Positions 1-10,750 of a DNA stretch of 64,000 bases are shown here, one piece after another (within the stretch, counting starts at the first letter, position 1; each line of letters begins with the position of its first letter). Position numbers and translations under genes: made by a program. The DNA is taken from positions 83,276,843-83,340,842 of the forward strand of contig CM043950.1 in assembly GCA_014529385.2 (NCBI GenBank). The letters are read 5' to 3'. The notes under the pieces were generated by a model. The model was not told the DNA's origin. It ran no database searches and saw only the letters and a list, made by a program, of their open reading frames with translations. This stretch comes from Adiantum capillus-veneris. Its lineage: Eukaryota; Streptophyta; Polypodiopsida; Polypodiales; Pteridaceae.

Positions 1-247
1 TGTAAAACCACTCATGTAAAAAGATCAAAACAGACCCTAGAGGTAGACAACATCCATTCAATCATGTCTACAACCATTCAATGCACTCCTACTTTAGGAG
101 AACGGTTAAAAATTAGACCATATCTATGGAATGATCTATAGAAAACTCTAGAGAAGGTGGGGATAACAGGGCTAATAGTGAAAATTTTGGAAAAGTTGAA
201 ACACAAAATGGATAACAAAGAGATTCGATCTATTCCAATGAACAAAG

Positions 248-700
248 TTGAAGAATACTACGAAGGGGAAGAAGGAAACACAGGAAGAAGGAAACACAAC
301 CCTTCTAGTGAAATATAATGATATAGAAACCATGGCAATAATGTATAGTGGGGCAGGCATAGCCATAGCGATGAAAGCAGTATGGGAATCATGGGGAACA
401 CCAGCCATTAGACAAACTCGAATGAAATTGCACTTGGTTGATGGACACATCAAAAAACCTTAGGACTGCTTAAAAAAGTGATAGTTAGTACTTGTGGAAT
501 TGATTATCAACACACTTTTGCAATAGTAGACTTTGGAAAGAAACTCAATTATGAAAACATCTTGTGAAGACTTTCATGCGACAAGGACAACTTATCCAGG
601 ATTGGGGAAACAATTACCTATACTTGAAGCAAGTGGTATCAATAACAAGGGTTAATCTAAAAGATCACACTTATAGAGATGTCATGAAAACGCCCATACA
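248..700 (+). pseudogene. A1 retropepsin (gag-pol protease), dead active site
   Basis: This is the polyprotein-processing aspartic protease of element A1. The sequence parallels 40,569-41,005 of A2. The A2 active site reads LDSGAG (about 40,640), whereas A1 reads MYSGAG at 340-357: the catalytic Asp codon GAT has become TAT (Tyr). Downstream, the AIVDFGKK segment is kept, but a stop at 461 and a frameshift near 560 break the region that reads ILGRPF in A2. The protease cannot be active as it stands. Confidence 0.8.
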
Positions 701-718
701 AGAATTTGACTAACTTCT

Positions 719-1069
719 TTGACTGAAACTAAGCTTCCATCTTGGTTGAACAAAGAAACACCTATTTGGATGTGCGGAGTCTCAGAAAATGGGAGCTTAA
801 AACGAGAAGAATGTATCTTAGAAAGGGATTTCACAAATGAATCCTATGTACCTGAACTCTTTCCAGATCATCTGTTTGAGCCATTTGAGTGGACTCAAAT
901 TTTAGCTACATTGGATGTATGTGTAAATACGTTTATGCCTACTCAATTTTGCAATGAGGACGGCTATGACATAATTACCATACAAATGATCTCAGCCCTT
1001 CACATTGAAGATGAAATTCAAGAATCCAAGGACTTAATAAAGACAAGTCTTTTTAGACCTCTCCTATGA
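719..1069 (+). pseudogene. A1 linker between protease and RT
   Basis: A 116-codon open stretch with no domain I recognise lies between the protease and RT remnants. It is rich in acidic and aromatic residues (for example WLNKETPIW near its start, LFPDHLFEPFEW in the middle). Its position suggests the variable linker of the polyprotein. Bases 1,070-1,432 have only short broken frames. Confidence 0.5.
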
Positions 1070-1432
1070 TGCAACAGACGAGTTAGAAGAACATTCAGCT
1101 ACCTCGGATGATTAGGGGTTAGAAAAAGAACATGTGAGAGCTAAACTACTCATGAAAGGAGGGGAGGAAAAGTTTTTTGACTTTCCAAACCAGAAACCAA
1201 GAAGACAGAAATGGTATAAAAGAAAAAGAGACACATGAAACTTGAAAGCTAGACCTATGCCATCAGTCTCTAGTAGAACACATTTTCTAATGCAGATAGA
1301 TGCACACGATTGTATCAAATACAAAATCACTAGTAGATATCCTTTAAATGAAAATCAATAAATATAAAAAACATTGAGAAAAATGAGAAAGAAAACTCAA
1401 GCAAAGCCTAATACCAGGGCAAGAGTTCAACC

Positions 1433-3140
1433 ATGACACGAGTTGAATGGAGAAAGAAGTATCTAGAGTTAAAGAAAGCTCTAAAGGAGATATATACAAT
1501 AGAAATGGAAACCACTGAGGAGGAAGGTAAAGATGTAATGAGTGTTACATCCCATTTCAAGAAATATACATATACTCTCCAAGACCGAAAGATCATAGCT
1601 GAACAACATGTCAGGGAACTACAAAAACAGGGCGAGTTCTACAAAGGACTTGAAAATGCAAAAAAGATAGATCTGGCCGAACCAGGAGAAGAAGCTAGAC
1701 CTGCCTACATTGCAAACAACCTGATGGTACATTGCAAATGACCTGATGGAAGAAGAAGAAGAAATTTTGTTAAGCTTACTAAAGGAATACCGGGATATCT
1801 TTGATTGGTCTTATAAGGATCTCAAGGGTGTTGATTCAAAAATCTTTCAACATACCATACCTATGAGAGATGATGCAAAACCAAGCAGACAAAGGCCATA
1901 CACTTTAATGAGACATTTGCCAAGAAGATCAAATAAGAGATACAAAAGCCAAAGGAGACCGAATTCGTTTATGAAATTGAACACACAGATTGGGTGTCTC
2001 CAACTGTGGTAGTACCCAAGAAAAATGGAAAATTAAGGGTGTGTGTCAATCTCAAGAAAGTGAATGTAGCTACCATTAGAGACAAATTTCCTCTTCCAAT
2101 CACTGAGAATGTTTTAGTATGAGTTGTAGGAAAAGAAGCTTACAGCTTTTTAGATGGCGTTTTGGGATACAATCAACTTTTGGTTGACCCCAAAGATCAG
2201 CATAAAACTACCTTTGCAACTGAATGGGGTATTTTTCCCTATCGGGTTATGCCTTTTGGGTTAACTAATGCTCTTGCCACCTTTCAAAGATTGATGAGCC
2301 ATGTTTTTAAAGACTATCTTCGGAATTTCTTGGAAGTATACATGGATGATCTATGTGTACATTCATCAATCCGGGCTGATCATTTTGAACACCTAAAAGA
2401 GGTATTCAAAAAATTTAGACTTTATAGGATTTGCTTAAATCCTAAAAAGTGCACATTTATGGGTAGACAAGGAAAAATTCTTAGACATATAGTGTCTAAA
2501 AATGGCATAGTTACTGATATGGATAAAATTCATGTTATTGCTGATTTGCCTAGATCGACAACAATCAAAGGGGTTCAAGCTTTCATGGGACATTGCGGAT
2601 ATTATAGATGATTCATTTACATGTATGCTATGATTGCAAAACCCATGTAGAGTTTGATTACACTCTTTGAATGGACTGATGAGTGTGAGGAATCCTTCAT
2701 GAAGCTTAAGCAAGCTCTTGCTTCAGCTCCAATATAGATTGGAATAAGGTATTCCACATACATGTAGATGCTTGCAATTTTGCCATTGGGTGTATCCTAG
2801 CTCAACCAAGAGACGGTAAAATTTATTTTCCTATTTCTTATGCTAGTAGACAATTGAATATGGCAGAGAAAAAATATACAACCACCAAAAGGGAAGGATT
2901 AGGAATGATCTATTGCGTTAAAAAGTTTAGACATTACCTATTAGCTAACAAATTTTTGTTCTTTTTGGACCACCAAGACTTATTGTACTTGGTCAACAAG
3001 CCATGCAACACATGAAGAATAGTGAGATGGTTCATTATTCTTTTGGAATTTTATTTCACTATAGTTGTAAAAAAGGGCACGACTCATCAAAGAGCAGATC
3101 ATTTACCAAGGATTGTTTCAGGAGAACCACCGAAGTGAGT
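1433..3140 (+). pseudogene. A1 reverse transcriptase and RNase H
   Basis: RT copies element RNA into DNA and RNase H removes the RNA strand. The frame begins in a charged linker (1,433-1,741), then LLKEYRDIFDWSY (about 1,770). After a frameshift near 2,000 come WVSPTVVVPKKNGK and PFGLTNALATFQR (about 2,255), and the catalytic YMDD at 2,338-2,349. RNase H follows (about 2,755-3,110) with HVDACNFAIG keeping its first Asp, and HYLLANKF. Stops occur at 2,120, 2,609, 2,650, 2,737 and 3,014. A 22-bp tandem duplication at 1,708-1,751 also breaks the frame. The family is clear but the copy is dead. Confidence 0.85.
1708..1751 (+). repeat. 22-bp tandem duplication disrupting A1 pol
   Basis: The unit cattgcaaacaacctgatgg at 1,708 is followed directly by cattgcaaatgacctgatgg at 1,730, so the period is 22 bp with two mismatches. 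Because 22 is not a multiple of three, it shifts the frame between the linker and RT. Confidence 0.8.
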
Positions 3141-3389
3141 AAACTATGATCTATCGAATGCATATCTGTTCTTCGTGGAAATGATACCTTGATGGCCGAA
3201 AAATATGGTATCATTGATGACCATAGCTCAAGTGGTTCGCAAATACCACTTCCCTATTACAACCGGATTAATTGAGCAATCAGCTATGTATCAATTACTA
3301 GCTAGAAGTCTATAGAAAATAAATCTAGATGGGATAGTACTTTTATGCATTAATCTTGAGGACTCAAGATTAAACCCAATACCTAAGTC

Positions 3390-4788
3390 AAGCACATATT
3401 ACCATAGTAGGACTTCACTTTCCGGAAGACCAAACTATGCAACAGATCTTGAGACTTGGAGTATTTTGGCTAAGTATGAGGAGTGATGTTCACTCATTTG
3501 TAAAAAATTGTTCTCAATACCAGAAACAAGCACCCATACCTCATGTGAAATTGTTGCAAATATCACTCGTTCCTAAGTGGAGTAACTATCTAGTTACTTA
3601 CTTATCACGCCGAACATTTCTTGAGGATATGAGTAAACGCCACCATAGAGCAATTGAAATTGAAGCAAGAGACTATGCTCTTATTGGAAACCAATTATAG
3701 GAAAAGATCAACATTTGCGTCTTTGTGCTAATGAAGACAAATATATTCCCATTATAGAACAAACACATGCTGGATTAGCTGGAGGTCACTTTTCTAGTGA
3801 AACAACGGCAAGAGAAATTTTAATGGCAAGCATACGGTGGCCAACACTTTTTGTAGATGCCAAGGAACATGTTCGAAGGTGTGATGCATGTCAATGAGAA
3901 AAAATGCCAACTGGTGTAGATAGCATGCCTTTACGACCAATGATGGGGTCTAGAGCTTTTGCAAAATGGGGTATAGACTTGGTTGGGTCAATATAGCCAC
4001 CTTCTTATAGAACCCAAGATCAATATATCATTGTAGCTACAAACTATTTGACCAAGTGGGAAGAGGCTAAAGCAACTCAAAAGAATGATGCCAAAACCAC
4101 AACTACATTCTTGTATGAGAATGTATTCACAAGATATGGACTGCCAATAGAAATTTTCAATGATAGGGAAACTCATTTCCTCAATGAGGTAATTGAGTTT
4201 TTGCTTAATGAATTTATGGTCATTCATAACAAATTGGCTCCCTATCACCCACAAGAAAATGTACAAGCTGAGCATACGAATAAAATTCTTAGCTCGGTAT
4301 TGACTAAAGTGGTTAGTTCAAGACAGACAGATTGGAAAATGAATCTCCATGCCACCCTATGGGCTTATAGAGTTTCTTCCAAGACAGCTTTAAATGCTAC
4401 ACACTTTAACCTTGTTTATGGTCTTGATGCCATAGTGCCGATAGAATTTCTATTGCCGACACTAAGGGTAGCTAAGGATCTTGAGTGGACTCGACATGAA
4501 TTGTCAAAGAGACTTGAAGATTTAGAAAAGTTTGATGAGCAAAGGCTGACTATTGTAGCTCATATCTATGCACAAAAGGAGAAACAAAAACAGTTTCTTG
4601 ATTCCCATCTAGTTACAAAAATCTTCAGAAAAGGGGACTTAGTTTTAGTCTATTCCCTTAAGCAACACATTCCCAGGTTTAAGAAAAAGAGAAACGAACC
4701 GTTTATCATTGAAGAGGTATCTCCAAGTGGAGTAGTTAAGTTGTCCACCTTAGATGGTGAACCAATGGATAATTGGATTAGTGGATGA
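3390..4788 (+). pseudogene. A1 integrase with two tandem HHCC-like modules
   Basis: Integrase inserts the element DNA. The catalytic core is in an open frame from 4,048: the first Asp is in KWGIDLVG (about 3,970), the second in FNDRETHF, and the Glu in the PQENVQAEH segment. Exactly 35 residues lie between the last two, the D,D35E spacing. The zinc module at 3,757-3,896 has H-H-C-C in AGGHF and RRCDACQ. An earlier, similar module at about 3,393-3,535 reads LHFPEDQ, ILRLGVFW and NCSQYQ, with one Cys replaced by Tyr. The linker between them (WSNYLVTYL) is of the kind that normally precedes a single zinc module. The C-terminal part (about 4,600-4,788) resembles the usual GPY/F-type tail. A stop at 3,895 separates zinc module and core. 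Confidence 0.85.
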
Positions 4789-4924
4789 CGTTTAAGATAA
4801 AACAACAGCAGGTTATTGATGAAGTCCAAGAGGAAGCTCAGCTTTGAGTACTCAAAAAGGAAAGCTGCTCTCAAAAATCAACAAATACCTATTCTCATCA
4901 ATAGTCTGGAACTAGATGACCAAA

Positions 4925-5305
4925 AAGATGCAGTGTCAACAGATAGATGAATGGTTAGATGGAATGGACTTTCGATTTAAAGTACATCTAAACAATCATA
5001 TCACAAATGCATTGGTCAATACAGGAGATTGAGTAAATACAGTCAGTTATTCCATATACAAGAAAGAAACCAGTCAGTCTTTGACATCGAGAACATTGAC
5101 TATTAAAAGATGCAATAAGAGCCCAACATCGACATTGGGAGTAGTAAACTTAAATGTGATAGTACATGGATGTTCATGCCCTCATCAATTTGTATGCTTA
5201 CCAAATGAACACATGAATGAAACAATGATTCTTGGAATCTCATGGATGCGGACGTACAAGGCAGTACCAAATTGGAAATATCAATTAGCTCAAGCTATCA
5301 CCTAA
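4925..5305 (+). pseudogene. Second retropepsin-like segment downstream of integrase (A1)
   Basis: In one frame from about 4,925 to 5,305 I read FRFKVHLNN, then ALVNTGD (5,009-5,029), an in-frame TGA at 5,030, then VNTVSYSIYKK, and finally MILGISWMRTY (about 5,230). This is the pattern of a retropepsin: hydrophobic-hydrophobic-(D)TG near the start and ILG-x-x-W near the end, here with Asn in place of the catalytic Asp. It differs from the gag-side protease at 248-700, so it is not a local duplicate. It may be a captured second protease or a non-catalytic relative. The identification is by pattern only. Confidence 0.5.
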
Positions 5306-5715
5306 AGGCGGACAACTCATTGTTCGAATTGCACCAAGCAAAGAGGAATGGAAAGGAGGATACTAGAAGAGCAAACCACGAAGCAATCAATATTCTCCAT
5401 CCTATAGACAGGCAAATGCTACAAGTAGCATGCGAGGAGTCAGGCATATCTAGGTACCAAAAGCACAGTTTAAAGGCAAGCCGATTCAAATATGGGTGCC
5501 CAAAATATCATCTATTGTACCAAAGACGGTTCCAAGGTTCAAAACACAAAGAGGATCATCTTCAAGTAGGGAACCTAAAACAAGATGGATTTGGAGAAAA
5601 AAAGGAAAACTTATCTTCTCCGCAAACTGTAAAACCGATGAAGCAGTGGAGAGTTACGTCTCAAAACACTCGACCACAACATTTCATTGAGTCTAACATA
5701 GATTTCACGGCTTAG
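5306..5715 (+). pseudogene. A1 tail region after the retropepsin-like segment
   Basis: Two overlapping frames stay open here (5,242-5,715 and 5,496-5,690). One is basic and Ser-rich with IVPKTVPRFKTQ and TRWIWRKK, which looks like worn coding sequence rather than chance. I do not recognise a domain. It may be the C-terminal tail of the retropepsin-like reading frame after a frameshift. Confidence 0.35.
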
Positions 5716-7368
5716 TAGGACTAACATGGAAATTTAGGAAAAAATAATTTGGGAAGTCCAAGTATAGATATCCAAGGTAGACCAAAATCACCTCATTTCC
5801 ACTAGGTCACTCTTGGAGGAGAGAGCTCTCTACCTTCTTCGCGTGCGATTTCCAGAATCCACAGTCGCCCTTTTACAGCGCCGTCTCACACGAGACATGA
5901 GAGGTAAGTTCTAAGCTTATCAATGATCAATTCTATATGGCCGAGTAGCAAGTCTAGGCTCAAGAACAAACCCTAGAAACCAAGCAGTGCACGAAGTCCT
6001 ACGACCAAAAATTGACCATAGCGGCCTGTCAGTTCAACCAAATTCAACGAGACTTGAACTGTAGCATGCCCTTATATAGTAGAACACTTCTATATCACTA
6101 AATGACCATTCGACAGGGGTCGTGGGAGGTCCCAAGTAGAAAATCTAGGTTTTTGCCAGATGCCAAAATTGGATTCTGACTCCACAAACAGCTTATAGAC
6201 TGGGTCTATACACAATGTACATGGATGATTTCATGACACAGTCAAGGCAAGCTCTCAAAAAGTAGAAAACAGCTCGAAGGCTACAAAGTGTCAAATTTGA
6301 CAAATGAAGTCAAACTGACTCCAAATGGGCCAAAACTGGATGGGTAGCATCAAGACTATGTATCAGACAAGTGCATATCTTCAAAAGTTACTAACCCACT
6401 CCACAGGCCATTTAGCCACAAAAATCGATGATTTCAGAGTCGACAAAGCACGAAGTGATGCCAACACGACAAAACCTTATCAAATTCATTTTAGGACTTG
6501 TTTTAGATGTATGGAATATATCTAGGTCATCAAATTGTCAAATCTTGCAAAAAAATTGACTGCTGTAAATAATCACGATTATTTACTTTTGTACTTTTTT
6601 GGCTTAAAAATGATATCTTCACTTTACGTATCACTTGTACACATCTATTACATGCCACATTTCAAGTATGAGCCAAAATGATCAAGAAAAAACTTGCAAA
6701 TTATCAAAAAACACACCAAAGTCTTTCTAATCCAAAATTTGAGTTATTTGTCACATTTTTTGATCCAAACCACTCCATATCTCATAGACAAAGTTTACAT
6801 CAACCTAGAACCAAGTTTATACAAAAAATGTGCATCTTGATGAAAAAGTTAATAATTGTGATTATTTACTTTCTTACCAAAATGGGTGAAATCTGCAAAT
6901 TTGACCTTATGGGACCAAAGTACATAATGTCCCAAGTTCACTGATCAAGTTTGGATCTCAAAAACTCAAAATATCAGTATATATACTGTTTCAGAGACTG
7001 AAAGCCTAAATTTGACACCATTTCCACCTATTGCACTCAAATGAGCCCACACTTCACTCAGAGCACCTAAATGCCAAAAAGTTCAAGCTTATCATGTCAA
7101 AAATGCAAAAAGTTGGAAAAAATCCCCAGCTCTATAAATAAGCACGATTATTTACTTTTGTTGCAATTTTTTTCCTGAAATGTATGATTTTGATCCTTAC
7201 ATGTTTTTATGCATCTATGCATGCTCCAGAAATGATTTGAAGCAAAATGGACATAATTTGTCAGCAATTCATACTGAAGGAATTTCAGAGCAGAATCTGC
7301 AAAATTTTCTAACTTTAGCACAGTATTCACTTAGCAGGAGCAATGCAAGTTGCTGAGAAGGAAAATAA
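5716..7368 (+). repeat. A1 3' non-coding region with regularly spaced palindromes
   Basis: There is no convincing coding sequence here. A 22-bp inverted repeat with arms GTAAATAATC and GATTATTTAC around 2 nt occurs at 6,565-6,586 (perfect), 6,848-6,869 and 7,134-7,155 (both slightly worn). Their ends are 283 and 286 bp apart. Sequence between them is only weakly alike, so this is either an old tandem array in which the palindrome alone is kept, or a spaced set of sites. The same motif recurs in the leader of A2. Confidence 0.7.
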
Positions 7369-8102
7369 AAGGGTTTCTCAGAAAGAAAAGTTGCAAGAGC
7401 TGCCACCCTACCAACTGGACCCAAGTTGAGTAAAGACGGCCAAGGCAACATACTTGTCAAAGAACAGCTCGAAGAAAACAACACCACGATTTTCACTGGA
7501 AGGTTCAAGAGCAAAGAAGGACACCAAGTGGAACTGCAAATGCTTCCAAAAGAGATAAATGATGTAGCTACCAAGCGAGACACCAAAGAAGCCAACAGAA
7601 GGCTAGGCTTAGGGGATTTCTACGACCATGAAACATGCGGCGTAGATTTCCAAAAAGCCTATGAACTACTGTCCACAATCAAAGAAGATGGGTGAGCCCA
7701 AATCACCAACCAACAGGGGCAGAAGGTAGAAGTAGTAATCACCAAAGAGATTGTGGCCGAGGCATTGAAGCGACCTACTGAAGGTTTGATGATGGGAGCC
7801 CAAGATAGAAAGACAGCAAGAACATTTTCCAAAGAGACTGCTGCTTCCACATTTTTTGACCTCATCCAAAGGGAAGTGGAAGAACCATCTCGCCTATACC
7901 ATCAACACTTCCACTTCTTATCAAAAAGACTTCCATGGTACACCACCCCAAATCATGCGGTTGCGATCACCTTCACCCAAGTGTTGAAGTCGACAACCAG
8001 GCAAGCAGTTGATCATCCGTAGTATGTGCTGACAACGTTGAAAGGCACAAAGAAAGAAGGTAAAGTCACTTATCTAGGCGTCCCCGGTCATTTGATGCTG
8101 TA
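7369..8102 (+). pseudogene. Extra ORF (function unknown) between integrase and 3' LTR of A1
   Basis: One frame is open over about 244 codons except for a TGA at 7,693 and a TAG at 8,020. It contains LSKDGQGNILVKEQLEE, YELLSTIKEDG, VVITKEIVAEAL and FHFLSKRLPWYTTP. The middle loosely recalls the plant-mobile or env-like extra ORFs found at this position in Athila-type elements, but I cannot assign it to a named domain. No ATG begins the frame, so its 5' end is lost or uncertain. The end runs straight into LTR sequence at 8,084, so its C-terminus is probably truncated. Confidence 0.5.
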
Positions 8103-8329
8103 ATGGTTGTGATTTGTTTGCCGATGACCGATTAGCTTTTGATGATTTCTGTCATTTGAGTGTAGCTTGAGTTAGATGCGAGTTGTTTGTTGTTTTCTAA
8201 GAGATTGACAACCACTTGTAGCCTCTATGCACTAGTGGAGCTACCTTCGTCCCATGGATTGACAATTATATTTGTGGTTCTTGCTATATTTGTAATAAGA
8301 TAGCAGTGAAGTTAGACACCCATCCCACA
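8084..8329 (+). mobile_element. Last part of an A-family LTR
   Basis: This stretch aligns with 35,225-35,481, the part of the A2 LTR that ends in CA just before its primer binding site. Shared landmarks include gagtgtagcttgagttagat (8,158 and 35,310) and the CA end at 8,329. No primer site follows, as expected for a 3' LTR joined to flanking DNA. Confidence 0.75.
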
Positions 8330-8371
8330 TCAACTCCCTACCTCCCTCCCCTCCCACATGCCCCCTATCCG

Positions 8372-8464
<93 letters not shown>

Positions 8465-8715
8465 AGATGAAGTAGGGATGCACGGGAAGCTAGCACATGG
8501 AGCATGGCAAGCGGGGGTGCATTGTGCCAGGATGCAGATCATGTAATATAGCTTAACAACGTGAAAATGCACCAAATTTTCCTCAGGTAGGCTTTGTGAT
8601 CACGGGCATCATCCATTTTTTGCAGCCTCCTCTAGTAGATGATGCATGAAGGGATCTGTTGGCCTTGAAACTTTTAGTCTCTTTAATACATTTACCTTTT
8701 TTGAGGGCTCAAGAG

Positions 8716-8770
<55 letters not shown>

Positions 8771-8987
8771 GAGAGTAGTGCTTGAGTTTTTTCCCCAAAA
8801 ACTTGGCAAATCTACAGATGATAAATTTTAGAGGTAAATTGACTAAATTTGAATTCTTCCACAAAAACTTTCTCTGAATTTGGTAGGCTTTCTCCCCTTC
8901 AAATTGAAAAGTTGGAGGTAAATTTGCAAATTTGTAGATTACAATAAACCTATTTTTTTCAAGCACAAGGCAAGAGGCCTCTCACTG

Positions 8988-9047
<60 letters not shown>

Positions 9048-9050
9048 AAC
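8330..9050. repeat. Cluster of (CT)n and (CA)n microsatellites
   Basis: Three (CT)n tracts lie at 8,374-8,463, 8,717-8,765 and 8,986-9,022. The last passes into (CA)n up to 9,048. The DNA between them (8,464-8,716 and 8,766-8,985) shows no gene. The repetitive Arg-Glu and Ser-Leu reading frames across these tracts are artefacts of the dinucleotide. Confidence 0.95.
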
Positions 9051-9320
9051 CCTAACATCATAAAAAGGAACCCGATTCAAAAAATAGTAATTAGGTAATC
9101 TCCGATAAAAGCATGAGAGTACGTAAAAACTTTAGATGGATTTAGAGAAAAGGGTCTATATCTTGTAATGTCAAAGAATAACTTTCAATTGACATATAGA
9201 TATTATAAATATTGTGCTAACAATGTTTGCATATGATGTATTCATTGATATATGTTCTTCATAAACTTTATAAAAGCATGTATGTTCCTCTCCTTCCAAT
9301 ATGACTCTTTCTATTATCCT

Positions 9321-9400
9321 TCCCCCTTCCACTGCCCCCTTCATTGAGACTTATATCCTACCCCCCTTCCACTGCCCCCTTCATTGAGACTTATATCCTA
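9321..9400. repeat. 40-bp tandem duplication
   Basis: Two almost identical 40-bp units, each containing ccttccactgcccccttcat, lie back to back at 9,321-9,360 and 9,361-9,400. The rest of 9,050-9,640 has no recognisable feature apart from the possible copia LTR described next. Confidence 0.9.
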
Positions 9401-9643
9401 CCCCCCTTGTAAGTTTAGAAGCGGAAATTATTGGCGTCTTATCCCTAACTTATACATTTATCCAACTTTTCAAAATAACCCCCTCGCTTGCACTTACGTG
9501 TTACTGTAAGTTTTCCGTGGTCGATCCCCTGAGGTGTGAGGATTAACCCCTCACTACTACTTATTGTTCTATATTATCAAAGAATGGATAATGTTATTAT
9601 GGACAATGTAATGTATGTCCATACAGTTGGTCTGGACCCTAAC

Positions 9644-10535
9644 AATATCCCACTTGAAGGCCAACATGGCCCAAGTGGCTATATCTGAAAGTATGTACAT
9701 GTGTGAAGCAATGGATTCACCCTACACTCATCACCTCCATGCAATGTGCAAACCATTGTGAGGGTAGGCTCTTAGTGAGAGCATCTGTAGAGTTTTCATC
9801 TGTATGAACCTTGACTAGCTCAATGCACTTTCTAGTGAATATGTCACATATCACATGATAATGGACTTCTATGTGTTTTGAATTGGAATGAAAGATAACG
9901 TTTTTTGCTAACACAATAGCATTCTGACTATCACAATGCAACACTGGAGTTTGAAAAATATCAAGGTCTCCCACTATATGAGCTAACCATAAAACTTCCT
10001 TGCTAGCACTAGAAACTACAACATACTCTACCTCCATGGTGGAAGATGAAGTAAAATCTTGGAGACATGATCTCCATGACATGGCTACTCTAGCAAATAG
10101 GAATACATAACCAAACGTAGATCTTCGACTATCCACACAATCCACATAGTCTACATCAGTGTAACCCAGAATGGATTCATCACTATTCCCAAAGCATCTA
10201 AGCAATTACATGTCGCACCATTCATATATCTCAAGGTGTGCTACACTGCTTCCTAATGATTTTTGCTAGGATTTCCTATAAATCTACTAACCACTCCAAT
10301 CACAAAATCTATGCTCAGTCTCGTACCTACCATGGCGTACATAAGACTACCAACTCCTCAAGAATATGGCACCTTGGCCATTTTTGCTTTCTCAACATCA
10401 GATTTGGAAGAATCATTCTTGCTAAGTTTTTCATATGCCTACATTAAGGTTACTCAATGAAGCTTTCATCCCTAGCATATTAAAACGTTGCAAGACCTTG
10501 TCGATATACATTTCCGTAGATAACTCCATTATTCC
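9644..10535 (-). pseudogene. Ty1/copia fragment: RT end, RNase H, start of 3' LTR
   Basis: On the minus strand the end of a copia polyprotein is readable. LMYAMVGTRLSIDF and VVSRFIGNPSKNH (about 10,340-10,255) are the standard RT-RNase H link. RNase H follows with YTDVDY, TMEVEYV and HCDSQNA (10,205-9,717), giving the expected acidic residues, and ends in ALTKSLP. The sequence caagtgggatat and then TGTTAGGG at 9,644 fits a copia polypurine tract followed by the 3' LTR start. Stops at about 10,250 and 10,203 show decay. The far LTR end was not located, and the 5' part is cut near 10,535. Confidence 0.85.
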
Positions 10536-10648
10536 ATGGCAAGAGAGAAGGGGTGAGAAGAGAGTGTAGCAACCCTTGGAAGGGAAAGGGAGGTGAGGTC
10601 AACCTCGTCACTTCATGTCAGGGCGTACAGGTCACGAGCAATGGAGAG

Positions 10649-10650
<2 letters not shown>

Positions 10651-10730
<80 letters not shown>
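10651..10730. repeat. (CT)40 microsatellite
   Basis: An uninterrupted CT tract of 80 bp sits immediately outside the left inverted arm that begins at 10,751. Reading frames of Ser-Leu through it are not genes. Confidence 0.95.
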
Positions 10731-10733
<3 letters not shown>

Positions 10734-10750
10734 GCCACACCACTACCATA

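Larger units (their letters stand above)
1..8329 (+). mobile_element. Element A1, 3' part of a decayed Ty3/gypsy LTR retrotransposon
   Basis: The order protease, RT, RNase H, integrase on one strand marks a Ty3/gypsy element. The window opens inside it, so its 5' LTR and gag are not seen. Bases 1-700 match 40,330-41,005 of copy A2 closely, which shows that A1 and A2 are the same family. The coding part is broken by many stops and frameshifts. Bases 8,084-8,329 match the stretch just before the primer site of A2 (35,225-35,481), so A1 ends in the last part of an LTR. The first part of that LTR and the polypurine tract are missing. Confidence 0.85.

Noticed and set aside
6565-7155. CRISPR-like array from the regularly spaced palindromes
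   Set aside because: The units are about 284 bp apart in plant retroelement untranslated DNA, with no short spacers and no cas genes.
7369-8102. Calling the A1 extra ORF an envelope gene
   Set aside because: No signal peptide, no transmembrane segment and no fusion-type motif is visible; position alone is not enough.
8241-8966. Arg-Glu and Ser-Leu repeat proteins across (CT)n tracts
   Set aside because: They are translations of dinucleotide repeats in several frames and both strands, with no conserved flanks.
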